This document shows positions 8,860 to 16,862 of a stretch of 64,000 bases of DNA, one piece after another. Every line of letters starts with the position of its first letter. Position 1 is the stretch's first letter. Source of the stretch: Arundinibacter roseus (GTDB taxonomy: Bacteria > Bacteroidota > Bacteroidia > Cytophagales > Spirosomataceae); contig NZ_SMJU01000011.1 in assembly GCF_004348825.1 (NCBI RefSeq), forward strand, positions 62,001 through 126,000. The letters run 5' to 3'. The notes beneath the pieces are model-generated. The model was not told where the DNA came from. It was given only the letters and a program-made list of their open reading frames with translations, and searched no databases. The position numbers and the translations under genes are program-made.

Positions 8860-11800
8860 TTAAAAGCCTACATTAACCCCAAACCGGATGGTTCGGTTGA
8901 GCGGATAACTGTTGTAGCTCGCGCGCTCAATGCCTGTGCCTGAGGCGTTGGCATCGGGGTCGAAGCCCAGGAAGTTGGTGATTGTTAGCAAATTGTCGGC
9001 CGCAACCGATACAGAAAAGGACCGTATTTTTTTACCCTGTAACGGAACTGCATACGAGAGAGCAACCGTTTTGAGTCGGGCAAAAGAAGCATCCGTAATC
9101 GTGAGTGAGTTGACCGCCAGAGCTCCTCCATACGAACTGGGGTTGATACCTGACGGATACTGCGCTCCCGGATTGTCGGGCGTCCAGCGGTTTAGATAAT
9201 GTTCGGCCAACCGGTTACGCTCAAAATTGATCGGATACAGCGATTCGACTATGTTGTTATCTAGCGCACTCACGCCATCTACGGCCGTAATCAACACGTT
9301 TAGGTCAAAGCCCTTGTAGGCAAATGTATTGCTGAGGCCAAACATGAGTTTTGGAAACGGACTGCCCAAAATCACCCGGTCGTTGGGGTCAATTTTACCG
9401 TCGTTATTTTGATCGGTAAAAATCGGGTGGCCCGGCTTAGCGTTGGGCTGTGCGGACTGCGCAATTTGATCAGGAGTTTGAAAGATGCCTTCTACTTCAT
9501 ACCCAAAGAATGAACGCATCGGAAAGCCTTCCTTTACAATGGCATAATTGGAAGTAAACCCAACGCCGCCTGTCAAGATTTGGGGAATAAAATCAGGCAG
9601 CTCAACCACATTGTTTTTTAGAGTTGAGAAAGTAAAATTGGTATTCCACTTAAAAGCCCCTACCGTATTTCTGGTTTCGAGCATCAGGTCCAGTCCCTGA
9701 TTGCGCACCTGGCCAAAATTGACCCGGATGTTCTGAAAGCCGGAGGTTGTCGGCAGCGGTTTGTTGAAAAGCTGATCGCGGGTATTTTTGATATAGTATT
9801 CCAACGACCCACTGATTCTTCCCTGCAGCACGCTGAAATCCACACCCAGGTCAAACTCCTCGGTTGTTTCCCAACGCAGATCAGGATTGGGAATACGCGC
9901 AGGCTCTACCCCCTGAACCAGACCGCCCCCCAAAATCGCTCTGCCGCCAGCGATGAAGGTTTGAAGTGTTTCAAAATTTCCAATCGCCTGATTTCCACTT
10001 TGACCAAAGCTTAGCCGTAGTTTTAATTCATTGAAAAAGGGAATTTGCCGGATAAATGGCTCTTCTGAAAGCCGCCATCCCAAAGCAAAAGACGGAAAAA
10101 CGGCAAATTTGTTCTGATCCGAAAAGCGGGAAGTACCATCTGCCCGAACGGAGGCGGTAAGCAGATACTTATCTTTCAGCGTATAGTTGAGGCGGCCAAG
10201 GTAGGAGTTGAGTTTATTGGTGGAGCGGCCGCTGCTGACGTTGTCGCCCCGGTCGCCATCACCGCTTTGCAGCAGGTTGGTCAGAGAGGCATCCGAGAGA
10301 AAAGATATAGAATTGGCACCTACAATCCGGGTGTCGTATTCTTCCAGCGTGGCACCTCCCAACACCGATAGCTGATGAATCGACTTAAAGGTTTTGGTAT
10401 AGGTTGTAAAAAATTCCGAAATCCAGTGCAGCTCCTCGCCTGCCGAAATATCTCCGCTTCCTCCCGAGGCCAGCCCCCGCTGCGTTTGAGTGCTGATGTA
10501 GCGGTCGCTGCGCTCGTTGGTGATGTCTCCACCGAGTCGAAGGGTTCCTGTCCAGCCTTTGAGGATCGTATAGTCTGCCGCAAGAGTTCCAAAGGTACGG
10601 TTATTTACGTTGCTTTGATCTACGCCATTAATCAAGGCCAGAGGGTTTTCCAGCGAAATGAGCGGATTAAACCGATACCTGCCTGATTCGTCTCTTTCAG
10701 CAGAAGTTGTGGGATCAAACTGCAAAGCCGTATTGATGGGCCCGGCGTTTTCGTTGCCACTATTGGTGGTCAGGATATTGGAAGTCAGGCTGCGATTGGT
10801 GTTCAGATTGAGGGTAACTTTGAACCGGTCGGAGGGTGTCACCTGATAATTTAGCCGGATATTATATTTTTTTAATCCCGAGCCCCGCACCACGCCGTCC
10901 TGATTCAGGTAGTTAATTCCCATGTAGTAATTGGAGTTATCGGATCCGCCCGACAACGAAAGCTGATGGTTCTGCGCCAGCGCTTTTCTGAAAATCTGAT
11001 CCTGCCAGTCGGTACCAGGACCTATGGCATTGATCTGCTCCTGCGTAAACTTTGGAGCCAATCCCTGATCGGCGCGCAGGCTGTTCAGTACCTCTACGTA
11101 CTGATCCGTACTAAGCATGTCCATTTTCCGAGCTACACTCTGAACTCCAACGTAGGCACTATAATTAACCTGCGGCGTTCCTTTTTTGCCTTTTTTGGTC
11201 GTGATTAATACAACACCATTGGCGGCTCGTGAACCATAAATCGCCGCGGCAGAAGCATCTTTCAAAATCTGAATCGACTCAATATCATCCGGACTCAAAG
11301 CGGTTGTAGATGCACCCGGCAAGCCGTCAATCACAATCAGTGCTTCATTGCTGCTATTGATAGAGCCCGCACCCCGAATCCGGATGGCGATGCCGCCGCC
11401 CGGTGCAGAGCTCGATTGACTGATCTGAACGCCTGATGCCCGTCCGTTGAGCAATTGCAGTGCGGAGTTGTTGACTCCCTGCGTAAAATCTTTTTCGCCC
11501 ACCGAAACCACTGAGCCCGTTAAATCAGATTTTTTCTGACTGCCATAGCCCACTACTACCAATTCTTCCAAAGACTTTATGTCGGTTCGAAGCACCAGGT
11601 CAATTGTCGTTTGATTCGTAACTGAAACTTCCTGAGACAAATACCCCACAAATGAAAAAATGAGCGTAGGCTGCGTGTTCAGAATCTGTTCTGAAAGTGT
11701 CAGGCTGTACATGCCGCGCTCGTTTGTAACGGTTCCCGTTTGTGAGCCTTTTACCACAATACTTACGCCCGGAAGCGCTTCGCCGGTTTCGTCCGTCACT

Positions 11801-12240
11801 TTTCCGGTTATCGTTTGATCCACGGGCGCAGGCTGGCTCACCTGCGGATTTGCTATATTCTGGGAAGTGCTTTCAGGTTTTTTGTTGCTGAGCACAATCT
11901 GTGTGCCCACGAGTCGGTAGCTCAGCTGGAGCGGTTCGAGCAGAAGCGTCAGTACTTCCCGCAGGGGTTTGTCGGATACGTTCAGGGAAGTGCGCCGCTC
12001 GGCCTGAGTCGCCTTGGGGCTGTACATAAAATGGATGTTGGCCAGGGATTCAATTCTTGAAATAATCGTTTTGAGCGACTTGTCTTCCAGCCGCAGACTA
12101 ATCCTTTTTTCAAGTAGTTCCTGTCCTGATGCGTCAGACGCATACGACAAGCTGACGAACACTGCTGCCAATACGAATTGTACAATGGATATTCTCATAA
12201 TTCTAAGTAGCAGACTTTGTGCTTCTAAAGATTTTTCCAT
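8860..12240 (-). CDS. SusC/RagA TonB-linked outer-membrane transporter with N-terminal STN domain
   Basis: A 1126-residue TonB-dependent porin of the SusC family. Order of domains: signal segment (to ASDASGQE), STN signalling domain at about residues 40-118, a carboxypeptidase-regulatory-like beta-sandwich at about 143-220 (TITGKVTDETGEALPGVSIV), plug domain from about 228 (EELVVVGYGSQKKSDLTGSV, then IRIRGAGSINSSNEALIVID), and a long beta-barrel ending SYNSYPLNRTIRFGVNVGF. The STN domain marks it as a trans-envelope signalling receptor that contacts FecR, matching the fecR and sigma genes just upstream. It would import glycan oligomers with the SusD encoded next. Confidence 0.96.
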   Translation of the reverse strand: MEKSLEAQSLLLRIMRISIVQFVLAAVFVSLSYASDASGQELLEKRISLRLEDKSLKTIISRIESLANIHFMYSPKATQAERRTSLNVSDKPLREVLTLLLEPLQLSYRLVGTQIVLSNKKPESTSQNIANPQVSQPAPVDQTITGKVTDETGEALPGVSIVVKGSQTGTVTNERGMYSLTLSEQILNTQPTLIFSFVGYLSQEVSVTNQTTIDLVLRTDIKSLEELVVVGYGSQKKSDLTGSVVSVGEKDFTQGVNNSALQLLNGRASGVQISQSSSAPGGGIAIRIRGAGSINSSNEALIVIDGLPGASTTALSPDDIESIQILKDASAAAIYGSRAANGVVLITTKKGKKGTPQVNYSAYVGVQSVARKMDMLSTDQYVEVLNSLRADQGLAPKFTQEQINAIGPGTDWQDQIFRKALAQNHQLSLSGGSDNSNYYMGINYLNQDGVVRGSGLKKYNIRLNYQVTPSDRFKVTLNLNTNRSLTSNILTTNSGNENAGPINTALQFDPTTSAERDESGRYRFNPLISLENPLALINGVDQSNVNNRTFGTLAADYTILKGWTGTLRLGGDITNERSDRYISTQTQRGLASGGSGDISAGEELHWISEFFTTYTKTFKSIHQLSVLGGATLEEYDTRIVGANSISFLSDASLTNLLQSGDGDRGDNVSSGRSTNKLNSYLGRLNYTLKDKYLLTASVRADGTSRFSDQNKFAVFPSFALGWRLSEEPFIRQIPFFNELKLRLSFGQSGNQAIGNFETLQTFIAGGRAILGGGLVQGVEPARIPNPDLRWETTEEFDLGVDFSVLQGRISGSLEYYIKNTRDQLFNKPLPTTSGFQNIRVNFGQVRNQGLDLMLETRNTVGAFKWNTNFTFSTLKNNVVELPDFIPQILTGGVGFTSNYAIVKEGFPMRSFFGYEVEGIFQTPDQIAQSAQPNAKPGHPIFTDQNNDGKIDPNDRVILGSPFPKLMFGLSNTFAYKGFDLNVLITAVDGVSALDNNIVESLYPINFERNRLAEHYLNRWTPDNPGAQYPSGINPSSYGGALAVNSLTITDASFARLKTVALSYAVPLQGKKIRSFSVSVAADNLLTITNFLGFDPDANASGTGIERASYNSYPLNRTIRFGVNVGF

Positions 12241-12348
12241 AGATTTGATTTGCTGCCCTGCAGCTGTTTTTGTGTAAAAATTTGATAGAATTTGGCAAAA
12301 ACACTCTTCGATTCATCCGTCTCATACCCGGAGAATCACTTTAAATGG

Positions 12349-12375
12349 ATGGGTAGTGTTGGTAGCACTACCCAT
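12349..12375. other. Hairpin between fecR and susC of locus A
   Basis: Perfect 10-bp inverted repeat (12349-12358 with 12366-12375) and a 7-nt loop. It lies between the FecR stop and the SusC start, about 109 bp from the latter. In the direction of the operon no U-tract follows, so it is not a classical full terminator. It may be a partial terminator or an RNA-processing or stability element that sets different levels for the regulator and the transporter. A hairpin occupies the same position in locus B. Confidence 0.5.
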
Positions 12376-12395
12376 TTTTCAAACAAAATAAAATC

Positions 12396-13478
12396 TTAAG
12401 GGCAGCCCCGCCCGTTGACGACAATCTGCCCGTCAATGAGTTCGTAGCTCGCCTGAATGGTTTCGCAAATCAGCGCTAACTTTATAAAAAGTGGTTCATT
12501 GGCCAGGGTAGCGGTTAGGTTACACTCTTTCATGAGTACTTCATCGTAGTAAATCCTGACCCCGTAGCTCATTTCCAAATCAGCAAATACCTGACTAATC
12601 GGGGTTTCGTTGTAGGCAAAATTGGCTGATGTCAAAGGTTTATGGAGTTGACGGGGGTTTTCTACAATGGTTTTGATGAGTTTGTCATCCGACTTCACGT
12701 ATACTGCCTGCTGGTTGGGAGTCAGGATTATTTCTTCGGATAAAGCAGGATTTGGATTTGCCCTGCTTTTGTAAACCGTTACTTTCCCACTCGTTACCGA
12801 TACGTACACGCTTTGATTTTCGGCCTTGGCCGTTACCCGAAAACTTGTTCCCAGCACTTTGGTCACCAGTTTTTCGGTATAAACCAAAAATGGTTTCTGC
12901 GGATTTTTGACAATATCAAACGAGGCATCCCCATCCAGAAAAACCTCCCGCCTGGTTTGCCCGAACTCTTCACTGATTCGCAGCCGGCTGTTGGGATCCA
13001 GCAATACCTTTGAACCATCGCTGAGCGTAAATTCCTGCACAACCGAACTTTGGTTGAATTTTTCAGGTAAGCCACTCGCATCCGAAACGCGTGCTGACGG
13101 GTTGGTCGCCGCTGCTTTTTCTAAGGGATACCAATTCATTGACCGACTGCCAAAGTAAAAAACACCCATAAGCACCGCTACGGAGGCTGCTACTTTAAAC
13201 CAGGTATGCTGAAAAAATCCCGGGAAGGTTCCTTTTTTTGTGTCGAGCAGTATTGCTTCAATCGCCAATTGGATTTCAGAAGAATCCTCCGGTATAGCTT
13301 CCAGCTGGTAGGCAATCACCAGCGCCCGGGCTTCTTCTATTTTCTCATGTTGCTCAGGATGCGTGTCCTGCCAGGTTTTCCAAAAGGTGTCTTGTGGGGG
13401 CAGAGCATCGAGTGCCCATTGCCTGAAATAGAGATCCTGAATAAAATCTTCTACCTCATAATTTTCGTACTTTTTCAT
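12396..13478 (-). CDS. FecR-family anti-sigma factor (locus A)
   Basis: Inner-membrane anti-sigma factor that relays the SusC signal to the ECF sigma factor. From the start at 13478 it has 360 residues: a cytoplasmic sigma-binding N-terminal domain (about 1-90), one membrane helix near 93-112 (VAASVAVLMGVFYF), and a periplasmic FecR domain beginning around FTLSDGSKVLLDPNSRL. A C-terminal DUF4974/STN-like domain ends INGRGCP-like (VVNGRGCP). The frame is open 25 codons further upstream to 13553, but that would overlap the sigma gene and adds an unlikely sequence, so MKKYENYEVEDF is preferred. The gene lies between sigma and SusC, the standard order for these regulons. Confidence 0.93.
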   Translation of the reverse strand: MKKYENYEVEDFIQDLYFRQWALDALPPQDTFWKTWQDTHPEQHEKIEEARALVIAYQLEAIPEDSSEIQLAIEAILLDTKKGTFPGFFQHTWFKVAASVAVLMGVFYFGSRSMNWYPLEKAAATNPSARVSDASGLPEKFNQSSVVQEFTLSDGSKVLLDPNSRLRISEEFGQTRREVFLDGDASFDIVKNPQKPFLVYTEKLVTKVLGTSFRVTAKAENQSVYVSVTSGKVTVYKSRANPNPALSEEIILTPNQQAVYVKSDDKLIKTIVENPRQLHKPLTSANFAYNETPISQVFADLEMSYGVRIYYDEVLMKECNLTATLANEPLFIKLALICETIQASYELIDGQIVVNGRGCP

Positions 13479-13512
13479 GGTTGGTAATTCAAAAGGGGCG
13501 GATGGAGTTACC

Positions 13513-14175
13513 CTAAAATAGCTGCTTAAAACTAGTTGTAAAGTCAAGAACATATGGAGAAACCAAAAACAGCAGCAAGAACCAGTTTTTGCGTAGCAGT
13601 TTTAGCGCTTCGTAGATTAAATTGACCACCGAATGGTAGTTAATTTCCATGATCGCCGAAATTTCATCGTATTCCATTTCCTGATAAAACCGTAGATAAA
13701 TTACTTCCCGTTGCCGTTTGCTTAGTTTTTCAAGATTGAGTTTCAGCTTTTTTAAATATTCGTGCTGAACCTCGTTGTTTATCAGATAGGATTCGATTGT
13801 AAACTGCACTTCCATCGTATAATCTTCGGTTACTTCATTTGCTTCCCTAAACCATTTAAGGCGCCTTGTTTCCCGAAACAGCTTGCGACGAAAAGAGAGT
13901 AATAGGTACGATTTCAGATTTTCAATATCACTCAATTTTTCTTTCTTGTTCCAAAATTCCAGAAACAGATCATGCAGGCAATCCTTGACAAACTCCCGAT
14001 CCGGCGAAAGCCGCACCCCGTAGTTCAGCAACATCGGATAGTAGAGATGCAAAAGTTGAGCAAAGGCATCGCTATTGCCAGCCCGAAACGACTGCCACAG
14101 GGTTTGCCCGGCCGCATCCTGCAAAATGGCAGAGGTCTTAACGGGAGATTGAACGATGGATTTACTCTTCGGCAT
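13513..14175 (-). CDS. ECF-type RNA polymerase sigma factor (locus A) with hydrophobic C-terminal tail
   Basis: A sigma-70 family extracytoplasmic-function sigma factor. Region 2 is visible at AFAQLLHLYYPMLLNYG through VKDCLHDLFLEFW, and region 4 at LSKRQREVIYLRFYQEMEYD with the helix-turn-helix ISAIMEINYHSVVNLIYEAL. It should direct polymerase to the susC promoter when FecR is relieved. After region 4 the protein continues with a strongly hydrophobic stretch, residues about 198-212 (WFLLLFLVSPYVLDF). The same type of tail is present on the locus B sigma factor. The ATG at 14175 is the natural start. Confidence 0.93.
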   Translation of the reverse strand: MPKSKSIVQSPVKTSAILQDAAGQTLWQSFRAGNSDAFAQLLHLYYPMLLNYGVRLSPDREFVKDCLHDLFLEFWNKKEKLSDIENLKSYLLLSFRRKLFRETRRLKWFREANEVTEDYTMEVQFTIESYLINNEVQHEYLKKLKLNLEKLSKRQREVIYLRFYQEMEYDEISAIMEINYHSVVNLIYEALKLLRKNWFLLLFLVSPYVLDFTTSFKQLF

Positions 14176-14394
14176 GAACAGATTTTAATAATTCTCCATT
14201 ATAAAACATCACTAAAATAAGATTACACACCTAAGAGGCAGAGTCTTGGGAATTGTCCTGAAAAAAAACTATTTATTTCAAAGTTTTTCCGGGCCAGGAA
14301 AAATCCATAGCGCATTTGTTTCTGTATGAATCATTTTTTGTAGCCTTTCTATACATTTAGTATAATTCAGTACCTTATTACTCTAATCCAAAAA

Positions 14395-14691
14395 ATGCTG
14401 AATCATCCAAATAAGTCTGAACCGGAAGACTTACCCTTACTGGTGGGCGAGCGTATTGGTTTTCAGATCAGCTGCAAATCATATTTTGGCAACGGAACTT
14501 GTCTGGCTATTTCAGGGAGATACATCAAATGTATTAGTCAAACTCATGACAGAATCATCAAGTTGTGGCCGCCTGTTAATAGCCTTTTAACGGCCGCCGT
14601 TGTAGCTCTCAAAAAGGTTGATAGTCTGAGTGCGAAGTATATTCATAAACTGACAGATGGATCCGGTTCATGTCAGCTTTTTGCTTATTAA
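14395..14691 (+). CDS. Doubtful small hypothetical protein
   Basis: An open frame of 98 codons in the otherwise empty space between the divergent sigma gene and the end of hipA. It starts MLNHPNKSEPEDLPLLVGER and overlaps the 3' end of hipA by about 24 bp in convergent orientation. I recognise no family, and the sequence lacks clear domain features. It may be spurious. Confidence 0.25.
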   Translation: MLNHPNKSEPEDLPLLVGERIGFQISCKSYFGNGTCLAISGRYIKCISQTHDRIIKLWPPVNSLLTAAVVALKKVDSLSAKYIHKLTDGSGSCQLFAY

Positions 14692-15894
14692 GTCCCTGGT
14701 AGACGGACTAATGCCGTATTCATTTGCCAAAGACTTCCACCGGCTCAGGGCATACCGGGTTTGGGCTACACTTTCTTCCACAAGCGCTTTTGGCAGGCCT
14801 GCTTCCAGACCAAGCTTTATGAGCTGTTTGTCACAGGGATTTCTTCCCTCACCGAGTACCATTGTGCTCTGTTCTCCCCCAGGGCCATTGGAAAAGGTCA
14901 GATCATAGGCAGGCGATAACTTCCATACGCCTTTTTCATCCATGAGAAAACTAAAATTTTTCGCATGATCATCCCGGTTATGGGCCAGGACATTGAACAC
15001 AGCCAGTCGATACATTTTCTCAACCTCCCGTATGTCCCTGGTAAGCTGTCCAGTCAGCATCAGTAAATCTTCATAATCTAATGAAGGTGTCCGGAAATCG
15101 CTATGCAATAGGCCGCTTACTGTATGCATGTGGTATCGGTTTGTACCATCCCGGTCAAATCGTTTTGTCGCAAAATATCCGCCTCCTTTACCAGCTGCGA
15201 ACAAATGAGTTTCCGAAATCCCAACTCCCGCCTCTTTTGCCATCAAAGCATACACGTATTCAATGACACCAGAATCTAACCCGTCCTGAGAATTCGGAAA
15301 CTTTACCAACCAAGGCTCAAATCCTTCGGCGAGTTGCTTTGCTCCATGCGATATGTTTCGACGGGTCTGATCCACTCCTATGAGTGCTTTAGGTCTAGCC
15401 CCGGCTGATGATCCATTTAATGAAAGTAGTTCCTGAAAAATCTCTTCTGAACTTCCAGTAAGAACCTCTCTGGCTTGCTGAGCAAGTTTATCCAGATCAA
15501 TAAAGCCATCTTCTATATCAGACGGACTATAATCCGGTTCATAGACCAAGGCTCCCATTCCGTGAAATCCAACATGTGCCAGGCGATCCAGTGAAGTTAT
15601 TTCGGAAGGGAATATGTCTTGAGAACGCAAAAGGCGATCAAATAATAAACGACCCCAGCCGTCAGGCAGGCTATCGCTAAAAACACCAGCCAATCCCTCA
15701 AAAGGTCTTGCCTCAAAAGCGCTAACGCCAGGTCTGAGAGGCAAACGTAGCGGAGAAATCTCTAATTTTTTTTGAATGAATGACCGTTCATATTCAAAAT
15801 AAATGGTATGATCGCGAACTGCCAAACGCCCAACCGGAAGAATCTCACGTCCGAAATCCAATCCTACTTTGAGTTCTGTGATACGTCGTTTCAT
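14668..15894 (-). CDS. hipA: HipA-type serine/threonine kinase toxin
   Basis: A 408-residue HipA-family kinase, the toxin half of a type II toxin-antitoxin pair; known HipA enzymes phosphorylate aminoacyl-tRNA synthetases or related targets. It contains the N-terminal HipA subdomain (FEGLAGVFSDSLPDGWG), the glycine-rich nucleotide/autophosphorylation loop (LNGSSAGARPKAL, about 159-171), the catalytic loop HNRDDHAKNFS with D308 as the likely catalytic Asp, and the metal-binding AYDLTFSNG with D331. All key motifs look intact, so the kinase is probably active. Its ATG overlaps the antitoxin stop by 4 nt (ATGA), implying translational coupling. The target and the physiological role cannot be inferred from sequence. 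Confidence 0.92.
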   Translation of the reverse strand: MKRRITELKVGLDFGREILPVGRLAVRDHTIYFEYERSFIQKKLEISPLRLPLRPGVSAFEARPFEGLAGVFSDSLPDGWGRLLFDRLLRSQDIFPSEITSLDRLAHVGFHGMGALVYEPDYSPSDIEDGFIDLDKLAQQAREVLTGSSEEIFQELLSLNGSSAGARPKALIGVDQTRRNISHGAKQLAEGFEPWLVKFPNSQDGLDSGVIEYVYALMAKEAGVGISETHLFAAGKGGGYFATKRFDRDGTNRYHMHTVSGLLHSDFRTPSLDYEDLLMLTGQLTRDIREVEKMYRLAVFNVLAHNRDDHAKNFSFLMDEKGVWKLSPAYDLTFSNGPGGEQSTMVLGEGRNPCDKQLIKLGLEAGLPKALVEESVAQTRYALSRWKSLANEYGISPSTRDLISKKLT

Positions 15895-16196
15895 TTGTGA
15901 CGTCCTCGTTTACGGGTTGAGGTTTCCTGCTTCAATACTTCATCAATAGAAGTGAACGTTGGTTTTACAGGCCTGATTGCCTCAATCACCTCTTCCAGGC
16001 CGCCCACAACCATAAGAAGCCGAAGGAATGATTCAAGAGAGATAACTCCTTTCTGCTCAAACTTTCTTAACGTTGGAAGGGCAACACCCGAACGTTCTGC
16101 CAGATCTTGCTGAGTAAGGCCTGCATTTAAACGCCTGGAACGCACGTTTTCGGCCAGCTTACCTAGCGCCTTCGATGGTGATATTAGTGATATCAT
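15891..16196 (-). CDS. hipB: HipB-like XRE-family antitoxin
   Basis: A 101-residue helix-turn-helix protein. The XRE fold spans about residues 12-70 (LAENVRSRRLNAGLTQQDLA, then GVALPTLRKFEQKG). The C-terminal tail is basic (STRKRGRHK) and is probably flexible. It is encoded immediately upstream of and overlapping hipA, the conserved antitoxin-first order. It should neutralise HipA and repress the shared promoter. Direct repeats upstream and across its start codon are candidate operators. Confidence 0.9.
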   Translation of the reverse strand: MISLISPSKALGKLAENVRSRRLNAGLTQQDLAERSGVALPTLRKFEQKGVISLESFLRLLMVVGGLEEVIEAIRPVKPTFTSIDEVLKQETSTRKRGRHK

Positions 16197-16244
16197 TGTA
16201 TTACTTAGTGTCTTTTTGCTAAATAATTACTACTATTGTATTAC
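16195..16244 (-). promoter_or_regulatory. Candidate HipB operator direct repeats
   Basis: The 10-bp sequence ATTGTATTAC occurs twice, at 16195-16204 (touching the hipB start codon) and at 16235-16244, exactly 40 bp apart or about four helical turns. The region is AT-rich. The position and phasing fit cooperative binding by a HipB dimer pair for autorepression. This is inference; HipB operators in other species are also short repeats. Confidence 0.45.
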
Positions 16245-16862
16245 AAATATAACATATTACAAGCAAAGAATTCTTCACCTGGACGGATTTAATAAAGAAA
16301 TTGCAGGTATTAAATTGGTTCTTAATACAGAAGCCGTCATCATTTAATTTATGGGTGGTTGGTAGGTAACAAATAAGTTAATGTCAAGTATTGTGTGTCA
16401 TTTACTTGACCATCATGCCTTAGAAAGGCCAAAGAAAGCCAATGCACCATTACTTACATGCTGCTGGATTTTAAGTATAATCAGCCGACCGCTGGACTTA
16501 AAAATAGGGAGTAGTTCAGAACGATGAATTTTAGTATTCTAATTTTAACAAAGCAAGGCTGTCTCAAAAAGGAAGCCTCGCTTTGCACTAGGGAGGTAAT
16601 TATTACTAGGGTGCTGCCTTAAAAAATGATGATGATCAAAAATTCAAAACTAATAATTAGAATCTGAATAGAGATTCGGGCAATTATTCGATAATTTTTT
16701 TCATGTTCTAAATCGAACGTAATCGTTCAAAAATGAACAGTTCAACGTGATATGAATTCTACAACACCCTGATTTTCATTTAATTACATTTTAGGTATGA
16801 TTTTGTGAATAAGATAAACAATACTTAGCCTAACTACCGCTATTATCCTTATTCCTGAAATC
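16245..16862. other. Long intergenic region with an imperfect inverted repeat
   Basis: About 620 bp separate hipB from the first permease gene and contain no convincing gene. At 16549-16560 and 16574-16585 there are 12-bp arms with one mismatch around a 13-nt loop; the arm/loop junction reads GGCTGTCTCAAAAA, reminiscent of the ends of some insertion sequences. The stretch before the permease is AT-rich and should hold its promoter, but no clear consensus was found. Confidence 0.4.

Noticed and set aside
13479-13553. 25-residue N-terminal extension of the locus A FecR protein
   Set aside because: It would overlap the end of the sigma gene, and FecR proteins of this type start close to the MKKYENYEVEDF segment.
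14668-16196. Claim that HipBA here causes antibiotic persistence
   Set aside because: The motifs support a kinase-antitoxin pair, but the physiological outcome cannot be read from sequence.
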